Assembly: GCA_017525875.1 (NCBI GenBank)
Contig: JAFXSG010000005.1
Location: forward strand, 62,001 to 126,000
Length of the DNA: 64,000 nucleotides
DNA from: Clostridia bacterium
Lineage (GTDB): Bacteria; Bacillota; Clostridia; Christensenellales; CAG-138
Reading direction: 5' to 3'
The notes under the pieces: generated by a model
The model's database searches: none
Seen by the model: the letters and a program-made list of their open reading frames with translations, nothing else
Told to the model about the DNA's origin: nothing
Position numbers and translations under genes: made by a program
In this document: in pieces, positions 1 to 8,025 of the stretch
Layout of the letters: each line of letters opens with the position of its first letter
Numbering within the stretch: position 1 is the first letter of the stretch

Positions 1-1144
1 CATGGAAGTAGCCGTCCCAGATCAGCTCGAGGCCCTCGAAGCCCCAGCTCTTGTCATAGCTGGTGAGGTGCTCGCCATTCACGGTGAAGGTGCTGCAGTC
101 GAAGACGTGGAGCTCGCCGCTCTTGATCTTGGCGATGGCTTCGTCGACAGCCGCCTTGGTGCCCTCAGCGCAGCTCTTGCCGAGCTCGGAGATCTGGACT
201 GCATCCTCGCTGTAGCCGCCGCACCAATCCTGCTGCAGCTTGCCGCCGTCGATGACGGTCTTGATCGCGTAGGTGTAGTAGGCGCCCCAGTTGTTCTGAG
301 GAGAGGTGAGCGCCGCATCGGGAGCGACCTTGAGCATGTCCACGTTGTAGCCGACGCTGTAGACGGTCTCGCCCGCCTCGAGCTTGGCCTGAACGGCGCT
401 GGGTGCGCCGGTGGAGTCCGCATGCTGGCCGATGATGACGCAGCCGCGTGCCATCAGGGTGTTCGCCGCCTCGGCCTCATCGGTGATGGAGAACCAGGAG
501 CCGGTGTACTGAACGTCCATATGAGCTTCGGGAACGATGGACTGGATGCCGAGGAAGAAGGCGGTGTAGCCGGAGACGACCTCAGCGTAGGGGAACGCGC
601 CGACGTAGCCGATGTAGGGATCGGAGACCTTGCCCGCGTCCATGAGCTCCTTGAGCTTGAGACCTGCGACGATGCCGGAGACGTAGCGGGCCTGGTAGAT
701 GCCGGTGAAGTAGTTGAAGATGTTCTCCATGCCCTCCTGCTTGGCGGCGGTCTGGCCGGTCGCGTGGCAGAAGAGGACTTCCGGATGCTCCTTAGCGGCC
801 TGGATCATGTAGCTCTCATGGCCGAAGGAGTTTGCGAAGATGACCTTGCAGCCCTGCTCGACGAGGTCGATAGCGGCGGCGTAGCAGGATTCATCCTCGA
901 GTACGCTGTATTTATAGATGACCTGATCATCGGAAAGGCCGCAAGCCTTCTTAGCCTGCTCGATGCCCTCGATATGAGCATAGGTATAGCCCTCGTTTTC
1001 ATCACCGATCAGGATGGCGCCGACCTTGATATCGGTCTTCGGCGCGTTGCTTTCACCCTCGTTGCCGGGCTTGGTGCAGGCGGTCAGCGTGACCGCTGCG
1101 AGAGCCATCAGTGCCGCGAGAACGACTGCGATGAATCTTTTCAT
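1..1144 (-). CDS. BMP-family ABC transporter substrate-binding lipoprotein (3' end cut by window edge)
   Basis: This is the extracellular binding protein of an ABC importer of the BMP (PnrA/Med-like) family; characterised members bind purine nucleosides. The ATG lies 8 bases after a GGAGG site. Residues 1-23 form a signal peptide ending in a lipobox (LTAC, lipidated Cys23), then a TKPGNEGE linker. The mature part begins KVGAILIGDENEGYTYAH, as family members do, and the frame stays open for about 380 codons to the window edge, so only the last residues are missing. Permease and ATPase genes would lie further left, out of view. It diverges from the TrkA_C gene, with separate promoters between them. 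The family call is firm; the ligand is unknown. Confidence 0.88.
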   Translation of the reverse strand, partial: MKRFIAVVLAALMALAAVTLTACTKPGNEGESNAPKTDIKVGAILIGDENEGYTYAHIEGIEQAKKACGLSDDQVIYKYSVLEDESCYAAAIDLVEQGCKVIFANSFGHESYMIQAAKEHPEVLFCHATGQTAAKQEGMENIFNYFTGIYQARYVSGIVAGLKLKELMDAGKVSDPYIGYVGAFPYAEVVSGYTAFFLGIQSIVPEAHMDVQYTGSWFSITDEAEAANTLMARGCVIIGQHADSTGAPSAVQAKLEAGETVYSVGYNVDMLKVAPDAALTSPQNNWGAYYTYAIKTVIDGGKLQQDWCGGYSEDAVQISELGKSCAEGTKAAVDEAIAKIKSGELHVFDCSTFTVNGEHLTSYDKSWGFEGLELIWDGYFH

Positions 1145-1193
1145 TTTGTTTTCCTCCAAATGTATTCGTTCGGTAAAACCAAACACAGCCCAC

Positions 1194-1222
1194 ATTATAA
1201 TGTGTTTTTTCGCCAAAATCAA
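1194..1222 (-). promoter_or_regulatory. sigma-A promoter of the BMP gene
   Basis: On the minus strand a TTGATT -35 and a perfect TATAAT -10 are separated by 17 bases. This gives a leader of about 43 bases before the BMP start codon, too short for a riboswitch. Confidence 0.75.
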
Positions 1223-1300
1223 TATGGCATAAGCCGTTTTCGGCCCCGTTTCGAAATATATGATGCCCCGTTCCCCCGCCAAAACAAATGCTTTCGGGCG

Positions 1301-1329
1301 TTGAAAAAAAACGGCGGATGTGGTAAAGT
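1301..1329 (+). promoter_or_regulatory. sigma-A promoter with TGG extended -10
   Basis: TTGAAA, 17 bases, then TAAAGT, with TGTGG directly before the -10. It points toward the TrkA_C/DUF1538/P-II genes. The same TTGAA and TGG layout recurs at 44834, 46689, 51914 and 54704. Confidence 0.6.
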
Positions 1330-1377
1330 AAATGCGGGGCGAAAGCTTCTCAAAATACCTTTTTTGGAGGCGTGATC

Positions 1378-2085
1378 ATGAATATCTACGTTGCCGCAAC
1401 GCTCTTCGCGCTCCTCATACTTCTGTATTGGATCATATCCGAGGTATTTACGATGATCTTTCGTTTCATCGGCCTGCCGGAGGACAAGGCGCGGTTCCAG
1501 GTGACCTCGCTGCTCACGGGCTGCGGCTTCACCACGCACGAGAGCGAGATGATCCTTTCCACCAAGCGCCGCCGCAGGCTTGCCCGCATCACGATGCTGT
1601 TCGGCTACGTATTCAACATCACGGTCGTTTCCGCTTTCGTCAACGTCTTCCTCTCGCTCAAGGTCTCGCAGGTCGGTGGCTATATCGCGGGCATACTGAT
1701 CCCGCTCGGCACGGTGGCAACGCTTATCATCCTTGCCCGCATCCCTGCAGTGAAGGCGTGGATAGAGTCCTCGCTGCGCAAGGCGGCCGGCAATCTCTCT
1801 AAGGATAAGACCGTGAATACGGTCATGCTGATCGACCATATCGGTCATGGCTGCATCGCGCAGGTGGCGCTCGTAAACGTTCCCGCGGAGCTCGACGGCG
1901 TGCCGCTCTTTCGCTCCGGCCTCAAGGAGGAGAAGGGCATCCTCGTGATGCTCGTCGAGGATCACACCGGGAAGATCGAAGCCCCGCATAAGGACACTGT
2001 ATTTGTAAGCGGCGAAAAGCTGACCGTCTTCGGCGACTATGCCGCTATCTGCAAAACCTTCGACGCGAAGGAGCACTTCGCATGA
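1378..2085 (+). CDS. membrane protein with C-terminal TrkA_C (RCK_C) domain
   Basis: A 235-residue protein with one hydrophobic segment near residues 3-25, two more near 70-120, and a soluble C-terminal domain (about 135-230) resembling the TrkA_C/RCK_C ligand-binding domain of K+ transport regulators, as seen in the pattern VPAELDGVPLFRSGLKEEKGI (split: VPAELDGVPL, FRSGLKEEKG) and the ending VFVSGEKLTVFGD. A short ArgLys-rich stretch (STKRRRRLAR) lies between the first and second hydrophobic segments. The ATG was chosen over a GTG six bases upstream because it sits 7 bases from GGAGG. It is the first gene of a same-strand run with DUF1538 and two P-II-like genes, 49 bases apart, suggesting a ligand-gated membrane module. 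RCK_C domains often bind small molecules such as c-di-AMP; that link here is inference. Confidence 0.75.
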   Translation: MNIYVAATLFALLILLYWIISEVFTMIFRFIGLPEDKARFQVTSLLTGCGFTTHESEMILSTKRRRRLARITMLFGYVFNITVVSAFVNVFLSLKVSQVGGYIAGILIPLGTVATLIILARIPAVKAWIESSLRKAAGNLSKDKTVNTVMLIDHIGHGCIAQVALVNVPAELDGVPLFRSGLKEEKGILVMLVEDHTGKIEAPHKDTVFVSGEKLTVFGDYAAICKTFDAKEHFA

Positions 2086-2134
2086 TCATGTTCTTTCATA
2101 AGCCGCACGCCGCCGGAAACCAAGAAGGAAAGCT

Positions 2135-3697
2135 TTGAAGAAAAAACTGCTTGACAAGTTCAAAGAATCATCATCCTCGGTGCTGCCGCTGATGCTTCTC
2201 GTCATCGGCCTCAACTTCATCATGCTCATCTTCTCCGGCAGCGGCATGCCGTGGGGAATGTTTTTCCAGTTCCTGATCGGCGGCGTTCTGCTGATGATCG
2301 GCATGACCTTCTTCTCCATCGGAGCGGATGTGTCCATGATCCCGATGGGAGATCACGTCGGCGCATATCTTGCGAAGACGCGCAAATACGTCCTTCTCAT
2401 CGTCTGTTGTTTCCTGATCGGCACGCTTGTCACCATAGCTGAGCCCGATCTTGCCGTGCTTGCGACGCAGTTCCCCGGCGTTCCGGACAGGAACATCATC
2501 CTGATAGTTGCGGTCGGTGTGGGCATTTTCCTCGCCATCGGCGTTCTGAGGATCATCCGCAACCTTTCGCTCCCGTTGACGCTGACCGTATTCTATGCGA
2601 TCGTTCTCATTGTTGCATTGTTCGCCCCGCCCAAGTTTCTCGCCGTCGCATTCGATTCCGGAGGCGTGACGACCGGGCCGATCACGGTCCCGTTCATCAT
2701 GGCCATCGGCATGGGTCTTGCAGCCGTGCGGAGCAGCAAGACCTCCAAGGACGACAGTTTCGGAACGGTTGCTGTCTGTTCGATAGGGCCGATAATCGCA
2801 ATGCTGCTGCTCGGCCTGTTCACCGATATGGACGGCGTCTCGATCGAGGTGGCGGAAGCATATAACGCGGAGGGGTCGGCGGTTATACTTGATTTTTTCC
2901 GCGCTCTGCCCACTTACATCAAAGATGTGGCGATCGCGCTGCTTCCGATAATCGTGTTTTTCACGGTGTTTCAGCTTCTCTTCCTTCATCTGCGTGCCAA
3001 ATCGCTCGCCCGCATCGGCGTTGGCCTTATCTACACCTTTATTGGGCTGACGATCTTTCTGACCGGCGTCAACGTCGGCTTCCTTCCGGCGGGCTCTTTC
3101 CTGGGTTCTGCGATTGCTGCCCTCCCCGGAGCAAGACATCTTGTGCTGATCCCCATCGGAATGATCATGGGCTATTACGTTGTTAAGGCTGAACCCGCAG
3201 TCAAGGTCCTCAATACGCAGGTCGAGGAGCTGACGGTCGGTATCGTCACAAAAAAGGCAATGATGACGATGCTCTCCGCAGGCGTTGCCGTTTCGATCGG
3301 CATTGCGATGCTGCGCGTCGTTACGGGAGTTCAGCTCTGGTATTTTCTGCTCGGAGGTTATGCGATCTCGCTCGGGCTTTCTTTCATCGTTCCGAAGATG
3401 TTTACCGCGATCGCGTTCGATTCCGGCGGCGTCGCCTCCGGCGCGATGACGGCGACCTTCCTGCTCCCGTTTGCAAAAGGCGCATGCATGGAGCTTACGC
3501 ATTCCGCGGAGAGCATTGTTACGGACGCATTCGGGCTTGTGGCTCTCGTTGCGATGACGCCGCTGATCACCATCCAGCTGCTTGGGCTTTCCTATCTGTT
3601 CAAGACAAGGAAGCTGAATTCCGGCAGGATCGAGATCGACGACAGCGTTACGGTGATCGAGTTTGATTTGGAGGAGTTGCTCGATGAACAGAATTAA
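2135..3697 (+). CDS. DUF1538 family multi-pass membrane protein
   Basis: A 520-residue, highly hydrophobic inner-membrane protein of family DUF1538 (no established function). It is internally duplicated: the signature AFDSGGV occurs at residues 172-178 and again at 427-433, each inside a helix-breaking loop followed by a hydrophobic segment, the layout of an inverted- or direct-repeat transporter. The C-terminal tail (about 490-520) is acidic and soluble. The start is TTG behind AAGGAA; the alternative would be an internal codon that removes the conserved MKKKLLDKFKES start. It overlaps the first P-II-like gene by 14 bases, which implies translational coupling. A transport role gated by the P-II-like proteins is a reasonable inference, and the substrate is unknown. 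Confidence 0.85.
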   Translation: MKKKLLDKFKESSSSVLPLMLLVIGLNFIMLIFSGSGMPWGMFFQFLIGGVLLMIGMTFFSIGADVSMIPMGDHVGAYLAKTRKYVLLIVCCFLIGTLVTIAEPDLAVLATQFPGVPDRNIILIVAVGVGIFLAIGVLRIIRNLSLPLTLTVFYAIVLIVALFAPPKFLAVAFDSGGVTTGPITVPFIMAIGMGLAAVRSSKTSKDDSFGTVAVCSIGPIIAMLLLGLFTDMDGVSIEVAEAYNAEGSAVILDFFRALPTYIKDVAIALLPIIVFFTVFQLLFLHLRAKSLARIGVGLIYTFIGLTIFLTGVNVGFLPAGSFLGSAIAALPGARHLVLIPIGMIMGYYVVKAEPAVKVLNTQVEELTVGIVTKKAMMTMLSAGVAVSIGIAMLRVVTGVQLWYFLLGGYAISLGLSFIVPKMFTAIAFDSGGVASGAMTATFLLPFAKGACMELTHSAESIVTDAFGLVALVAMTPLITIQLLGLSYLFKTRKLNSGRIEIDDSVTVIEFDLEELLDEQN

Positions 3698-4046
3698 AAT
3701 GCTTGTTTATATTCTGCCGAGGGGCAAGGGCGAGGAGCTTTCCTCACTTGCGGCTGACGAAGGCGTTGCGTTCCGCCTCGTGCTTCACGGAAAGGGTACG
3801 GCGGCCTCCGACATTCTTACCCTTCTCGGCATCGGCGACGTTGATAAGGATATCATGCTGCTTACGGTCGACGAAGAGCGTTCTGAATACGTTTTCAGGA
3901 AGCTTGGCGATAAAATGGAGCTCAAACGCATCGGCGGCGGCATCGGCTTTTCCATCCCCCTCTCCGCCGTTGCGAACCAGTCGATAGTCTATGATCTGCT
4001 TGCGGGCAATCTGTCCAAAGTGCCCACGGAAAGGAGCGGCAAATGA
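3684..4046 (+). CDS. P-II-like regulatory protein, copy 1
   Basis: A 120-residue protein with the P-II ferredoxin-like fold: the N-terminal strand MLVYILPRGKGEEL, a T-loop region after HGKGTA (about 36-55), and the glycine-rich effector-binding stretch GGGIGFSIPL near residue 90. P-II proteins bind ATP/ADP, 2-oxoglutarate, c-di-AMP or other small ligands and gate membrane transporters. The ATG is preceded by GAGGAG and lies inside the end of the DUF1538 gene. It overlaps the next gene by ATGA. It is diverged from GlnB/GlnK and lacks a recognisable uridylylation-site tyrosine context, so nitrogen sensing should not be assumed. Confidence 0.75.
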   Translation: MNRIKMLVYILPRGKGEELSSLAADEGVAFRLVLHGKGTAASDILTLLGIGDVDKDIMLLTVDEERSEYVFRKLGDKMELKRIGGGIGFSIPLSAVANQSIVYDLLAGNLSKVPTERSGK

Positions 4047-4411
4047 TAAAACACGATCTGATACTGGCAGTTGTTAACAGGGGGTTCTCCGATGAAGCCA
4101 TGACCGCAGCCCGCAATGCCGGCGCGTACGGCGGCACGGTCCTGCATGCAAGGGGCACCAGCACGAACGAAATGCAAAAGTTTTTCGGCACCGTGATCCA
4201 GCCGGAAAAGGAACTCGTTCTAATCCTCACCGAAAAGGAAAGGCGTAACGATATAATGACTGCAATCTGCCGCGATACCGGGCTTGCCAGCGAAGGGATG
4301 GGAATCTGTTTTTCCGTGCCCGTTGACGGTGTTATGGGCATTCGCCGGTTTGAGGTTAAGCCGCTTGAGGAGGCGGATAAGCCGAGCGACACTCCGGAAG
4401 ATAAAAAATAA
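4043..4411 (+). CDS. P-II-like regulatory protein, copy 2
   Basis: A 122-residue paralogue of the preceding protein: N-terminal strand LILAVVNRGFSDEAM, HARGTS loop, and the phosphate/effector loop GMGICFSVPVDGV at about residues 90-102. The charged C-terminal tail (EEADKPSDTPEDKK) looks disordered. Its start overlaps the previous stop (ATGA), so the two paralogues are probably made in equal amounts and may form mixed trimers. Pairs of divergent P-II-like proteins behind a DUF1538 gene suggest each binds a different effector or different half of the duplicated DUF1538 protein; this is inference from arrangement only. Confidence 0.78.
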   Translation: MIKHDLILAVVNRGFSDEAMTAARNAGAYGGTVLHARGTSTNEMQKFFGTVIQPEKELVLILTEKERRNDIMTAICRDTGLASEGMGICFSVPVDGVMGIRRFEVKPLEEADKPSDTPEDKK

Positions 4412-4524
4412 ACGCTGTCCGATCCGCACAGACGCTGTGCCCGGCTTGCGTTGTCCCCGGCTCGATTCGGCGCAGCGCTGTAAATTCGCCTGCGAATTCA
4501 GCTGTTCTCATTCATGGTTCGAGA

Positions 4525-4561
4525 CCAAAGAAAACAGGGCGTACAAGACGCCCTGTTTTCT
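4525..4561 (-). terminator. terminator of the tRNA-Met transcript
   Basis: A very strong hairpin: an 18-bp perfect inverted repeat (CCAAAGAAAACAGGGCGT and its complement) around a 5-base loop. Its outer arm overlaps the CCA end of the elongator tRNA gene. On the minus strand it is followed by TTTTCTTT. The stretch from 4412 to 4524 shows no gene. Confidence 0.8.
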
Positions 4562-4562
4562 T

Positions 4563-4639
4563 TGGTAGCGGCTATCTGATTCGAACAGATGACACTCCGG
4601 GTATGAACCGAATGCTCTAGCCAGCTGAGCTAAGCCGCC
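4563..4639 (-). tRNA. tRNA-Met (CAU), elongator
   Basis: A 77-base cloverleaf with encoded CCA: acceptor GGCGGCT/AGCCGCT (G-U at the first pair), D-arm GCTC/GAGC, anticodon loop TTCATAC (CAT), T-arm ATCTG-TTCGAAT-CAGAT. It matches the Firmicutes elongator tRNA-Met pattern (GGCGGxxTAGCTCAGCTGGC) rather than tRNA-Ile2. Confidence 0.93.
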
Positions 4640-4641
4640 AT

Positions 4642-4717
4642 TGGTTGCGGGGGGGGGACTCGAACCCCCAACCTTCGGATTATGAGCCCGACGAGCTACC
4701 AGCTGCTCCACCCCGCG
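4642..4717 (-). tRNA. tRNA-fMet (CAU), initiator
   Basis: Initiator hallmarks are visible: a C1-A72 mismatch (CGCGGGG against CCCCGCA), three G-C pairs below the anticodon loop (GGG CTCATAA TCC), and encoded CCA. It lies 2 bases upstream of the elongator gene, so both are cut from one precursor. Confidence 0.94.
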
Positions 4718-4753
4718 ACGTTTTGGGAGCCGTTCTTTCAAACGGCAAGTGTT

Positions 4754-4782
4754 AGGATATCACATATTATGCGCCTTGTCAA
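4754..4782 (-). promoter_or_regulatory. promoter of the tRNA-Met pair
   Basis: Consensus TTGACA, 17 bases, then TATCCT, about 36 bases before the initiator tRNA on the minus strand. A strong stable-RNA type promoter. Confidence 0.8.
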
Positions 4783-4887
4783 GCATAAAATTACTGATTT
4801 TTGAAAATATATAGCTGTGCCTGCCGCGATAGAGAAATAACGTCCCCGAAGCAACGATCCTCCGGGGTTTTCCGCATCAGAAGCAAA

Positions 4888-4927
4888 ACAGATCCGAGGA
4901 TGATTTCGGTATCCGGGGATCTGTTTG
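4888..4927 (-). terminator. terminator after the coiled-coil gene
   Basis: AAACAGATCC and GGATCTGTTT form a 10-bp stem with a smaller inner hairpin. Read on the minus strand it ends in a T-rich run (TGTTTTGCTT), placing it about 85 bases after the coiled-coil gene. Confidence 0.6.
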
Positions 4928-5012
4928 ATTCTAAGGCCTGTTTTCTGCCGAAAACCTGCTTCTCCTTAAGCGGATGCGTCGGGTCCGGCCCGGGTCTTCG
5001 TTTGCTTATCTT

Positions 5013-6326
5013 TCAGCGCTTGTCCCCGTCGTCGGGCCCGAGCAGGTCGCCCAGGATATCCGCAAAATCGGGATCGACGGGCATCGCGAAGTTCTCGTCG
5101 CTGTCCGCGGTGAGGGGCGTGCCCTCGCCCACGTCGTATTCCGGCTCATCCTCCGCGTTCTCGTCCGGCAGCTCCCTGCCTTCGATCGAATAGATGGAGC
5201 GCATCAGCGACGCCGCGCTGGTATAGTCGCTCGGGAACTCATCCCCGGTTTCCTCCGCGTTTTCTTCTTCTGCCGCGGCGTTTTCTTCCGCTTCGGTGTT
5301 TTCCTCCGCGGCTTCCTCTAAAGGGGCTTCACCGCCGTTTCCGCCCTCCTCGGGCTGCTCCTCGGGCTGTTCCTCGGGTTTTTCCTCGGGCTGCTCCTCG
5401 GGCTGTTCCCCGGGCTGTTCTTCCGGCTTCTCTTCGGGTTTTTCTTCCGGCTTCTCTTCGGGTTTTTCCTCAGGCTTCTCCTCGGGCTGTTCCTCGCGTT
5501 TTTCCTCCGGCTTTGCGCAGCAGGGCTCCTGCCTGCCGCAGGGGGTCTGGCAGTCGGCGCAGTTCTCGCCGCAGCTCTCGTCCTCGGGCTCGTCCGCGGG
5601 AATGTAATCGTCGCACTTGTTCTCGCAGTTCGCGCAGTCGAAATCGCATTCGTGCGGCAGGTCGGAAAGCTCCTTGCAGTCCGCAACGGAATCGAGTATC
5701 TCGGTGTAGAGCTTCGTCTCCTCGAGGGCGATGCGCGCCTTTTCGCGCAGGAATATGGCCAGCTCGTCACTCTTGGCGGTGAGGCGGATCACGGAATCCT
5801 CCGCTTCCTGAACGATGTCCTTTGCCTTTGATTTTGCGTCGGCAATCATCTCGTTTGCCAGCTTTTCCGCGTCTCCAACGGTCTTTTCGGCAGCCGCAGC
5901 CGCTTCCTTCACCTTGTTCTCCGCTTCCTCGTTCGCCTTCCTCGTCGTGGCGTTCGCCTCGTTCCTCGCGCGGTCGCGCATGGACTGGCCCTCGGAGATC
6001 AGCTGCTCACGGCGGGCCTTGCCCTCGGCCTCCTGCTTCGCGGCGCTCGCCCTGGCTTCATTCAGGATCCTTTCCTTGGTGTTGGTGGCCTCCTCCATCG
6101 CGCTCACGATCGCCGCCTGGCGGGAGCGGAAGTCCTCGAGGCTCTTATTGGCCGCGGTCAGTTCGCCGCGTGCGCCGTCGAGCGCGGTCTTTGTGCTCGC
6201 AAGCTCGTCCCTGCAGATCTTGAGCTCGAGCTCCTTTTCGGAAGCGGCGGCTTTCATCGCTTCGATATCCTTGAGCAGCTGCTGGATCTGCTGCTCCATT
6301 TGTTTGGCTTTTCTTCCCATCACCAT
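5013..6326 (-). CDS. coiled-coil protein with twin CxxxCxxCxxxC motifs and a PEE(K/Q) repeat tail
   Basis: A 437-residue protein I cannot assign to a named family. Residues 8-215 are alpha-helical with heptads rich in Ala, Glu and Lys (DivIVA- or apolipoprotein-like coiled coil, no membrane segment). A cysteine-rich linker follows with two motifs of identical spacing, C227-x3-C231-x2-C234-x3-C238 and C252-x3-C256-x2-C259-x3-C263, plus Cys269/270; these could bind zinc or an Fe-S cluster. Then come about a dozen PEEK/PEEQ repeats (273-327) and an acidic tail. The first ATG, 5 bases from GGAGG, was chosen; ATG two codons later is possible. It lies 46 bases after ruvB on the same strand, probably its own unit with a terminator behind it. 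A DivIVA-like polar scaffold is one guess. Confidence 0.6.
   Translation of the reverse strand: MVMGRKAKQMEQQIQQLLKDIEAMKAAASEKELELKICRDELASTKTALDGARGELTAANKSLEDFRSRQAAIVSAMEEATNTKERILNEARASAAKQEAEGKARREQLISEGQSMRDRARNEANATTRKANEEAENKVKEAAAAAEKTVGDAEKLANEMIADAKSKAKDIVQEAEDSVIRLTAKSDELAIFLREKARIALEETKLYTEILDSVADCKELSDLPHECDFDCANCENKCDDYIPADEPEDESCGENCADCQTPCGRQEPCCAKPEEKREEQPEEKPEEKPEEKPEEKPEEKPEEQPGEQPEEQPEEKPEEQPEEQPEEGGNGGEAPLEEAAEENTEAEENAAAEEENAEETGDEFPSDYTSAASLMRSIYSIEGRELPDENAEDEPEYDVGEGTPLTADSDENFAMPVDPDFADILGDLLGPDDGDKR
5345..5512 (-). repeat. in-gene tandem repeat coding PEE(K/Q)
   Basis: About a dozen 12-base units (such as CTCGGGCTGTTC on the plus strand) encode the proline/glutamate repeats of the coiled-coil protein. 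Near-identical units can slip, so the copy number may vary between strains. Confidence 0.7.
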
Positions 6327-6372
6327 AGATCCCTCCGTATTCTTTATTGGTTTGGTATTGGAATGAATTTGT

Positions 6373-7401
6373 TTAAATGAACGAGGTCTGGCCGCTGCCG
6401 TCGTCCGGCGGGCGGTAGCCGAGGTGCTCGTACGCCGGCGGCATCAGCACGCGCCCGCGCGGCGTTCTTGCGATGAACCCGAGGCGGAGCAGATACGGCT
6501 CGTACACGTCCTCGATCGTGGAAGCGTCCTCGCCCGTGGCGGCGGCGATCGTGTCCAATCCGACCGGCCTGCCGCGGAAGCGGGTGATCATCGCCTCGAT
6601 CATGCGCCTGTCAACGGCGTCGAGGCCGAGCTCGTCGATGCCGAGCATGTCGAGCCCCGCCATGGCGGTATCGGTGTCTATCCTGCCATCCGCACGGACC
6701 TGCGCAAAATCGCGCACGCGGCGCAGCAGGCGGTTCGCGATGCGGGGCGTGCCCCTCGAACGCGAGGCGATCTCGTACGCGCCGTCAACGGTGATATCGA
6801 TCCCGAGGATGCCGGCGCTGCGGACGACGATCTCCTTAAGGTCCTCCGGCGTGTATAATTCAAGCTGTTCCTTGATGCCGAAGCGGTCGCGAAGGGGCCC
6901 TGTCAGCAGGCCCATGCGCGTCGTCGCGCCGACGAGAGTGAACTTGGGCAGCTCCAGCCTCAGCGAGCGCGCGGAAGGCCCCTTGCCGATGATGATATCG
7001 TAGGCAAAGTCCTCCATCGCGGGGTAGAGGATCTCCTCCACGTTCGCGTTGAGCCTGTGGATCTCGTCGATAAACAGCACGTCGCCCTCATTGAGGTTCG
7101 AGAGCAGCGCTGCAAGATCCCCCGCGTGCGTGATCGCGGGGCCGCTCGTGATGCGCAGGTTGCCTCCCATCTCGTTGGCGATGATCGCGGCGAGCGTGGT
7201 CTTGCCGAGGCCGGGCGGGCCGTATAAAAGCGCGTGGTCGAGCGCCTCGCCGCGCAGCTTCGCGGCGTTGATATAGACCTGCATATGCTCCTTCACGTTC
7301 TTCTGGCCGATGTACTCGGAGAGGAAGCGCGGGCGCAGGCTGTATTCGCTTGGTTCGTCCTCCGAAAGCAGGGAGGATGAGATCAGTCTTTCGTCGTCCA
7401 T
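6373..7401 (-). CDS. ruvB: Holliday junction branch migration ATPase RuvB
   Basis: Hexameric AAA+ motor that drives Holliday junction branch migration with RuvA. Walker A GPPGLGKT at residues 61-68, Walker [10 protein letters not shown] near 107, sensor 1 GATTR, arginine-finger region GPLRDRFG, and the C-terminal winged helix with [10 protein letters not shown] and the terminal TPRGR motif. The 342-residue length is normal. It closes a ruvC-ruvA-ruvB cluster, 13 bases after ruvA. Confidence 0.98.
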   Translation of the reverse strand: MDDERLISSSLLSEDEPSEYSLRPRFLSEYIGQKNVKEHMQVYINAAKLRGEALDHALLYGPPGLGKTTLAAIIANEMGGNLRITSGPAITHAGDLAALLSNLNEGDVLFIDEIHRLNANVEEILYPAMEDFAYDIIIGKGPSARSLRLELPKFTLVGATTRMGLLTGPLRDRFGIKEQLELYTPEDLKEIVVRSAGILGIDITVDGAYEIASRSRGTPRIANRLLRRVRDFAQVRADGRIDTDTAMAGLDMLGIDELGLDAVDRRMIEAMITRFRGRPVGLDTIAAATGEDASTIEDVYEPYLLRLGFIARTPRGRVLMPPAYEHLGYRPPDDGSGQTSFI

Positions 7402-7414
7402 TCGTTATTTCCGG

Positions 7415-8014
7415 TTATTTCTTGCCGAGCGCACGCAGCGCCTGCATTATCATGTCCTCAACGCGGGAACAGTTTTCGACCTTCGCAACGGCGCGGCCGG
7501 CGCTGGCTCCGTCGTAGCCGAGGGCGACGAGCGCTTCGATGGCCTCGTGCCTCATGGCGGCGTCGCCGTCCTGCTGAGCCGTTTGTTCCTTCGTCTTACT
7601 GCCGGCGGTCGGGGCGGTCTCCACCTTTTCCTTGAGCTCCAATATCACGCGCGCGGCGGTCTTTCGCCCCATGCCCGGAACGCCGTCGAACGCGGCGGCA
7701 TTGTCAGTCAGCACCGCGAGCGAAATGTCCTGCGGGGAGAGCACGGAGAGCGCGGCGAGCGCGAGCTTGGGCCCGATGCGCGAAACGCCGATGAGCCTGC
7801 GGAACATGGTGCGCTCCTCGTCCGTATAAAAGCCGTACAGCGCCACCGCGTCCTGCGAGATATTGAAGTGGGTGAAGAGTCGGGCCTCTTTCCCTTCGAG
7901 GAGCCTCGAAAGCGTCGCGCGGCTGCAGAACAGCTCGTACCCGACGCCCGCGGCCTCGATCACGGCGCGGTCGGCGCCGATCTCCTCTACTTTTCCTCTG
8001 ATATGTGAATACAT
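7415..8014 (-). CDS. ruvA: Holliday junction DNA helicase subunit RuvA
   Basis: Tetrameric Holliday-junction binding protein. The N-terminal OB fold begins MYSHIRGKVEEI, the helix-hairpin-helix region is marked by GVPGMGRKTAARVILELK (about 113-130), and the C-terminal domain III (EAIEALVALGYDGASAGRAV) is the RuvB-contacting UBA-like helix bundle. At 199 residues it is of family length. It lies 11 bases after ruvC, so the three resolvasome subunits are co-transcribed. Confidence 0.97.
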   Translation of the reverse strand: MYSHIRGKVEEIGADRAVIEAAGVGYELFCSRATLSRLLEGKEARLFTHFNISQDAVALYGFYTDEERTMFRRLIGVSRIGPKLALAALSVLSPQDISLAVLTDNAAAFDGVPGMGRKTAARVILELKEKVETAPTAGSKTKEQTAQQDGDAAMRHEAIEALVALGYDGASAGRAVAKVENCSRVEDMIMQALRALGKK

Positions 8015-8025
8015 TCGTTTTCCCT

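Noticed and set aside
2-1375. 457-codon plus-strand ORF
   Set aside because: It is antisense to the BMP lipoprotein gene, which has a signal peptide, lipobox, ribosome site and family motifs; the plus-strand product has low-complexity Ala/Gly/Asp composition and no recognisable domain.
2171-3502. 443-codon minus-strand ORF rich in Asp, Glu, His and Arg
   Set aside because: It is the antisense shadow of the DUF1538 gene; its charge bias mirrors hydrophobic codons on the other strand.
5345-5512. CRISPR-like array
   Set aside because: The regular 12-base units have no unique spacers and translate in frame to PEE(K/Q); it is a coding tandem repeat.
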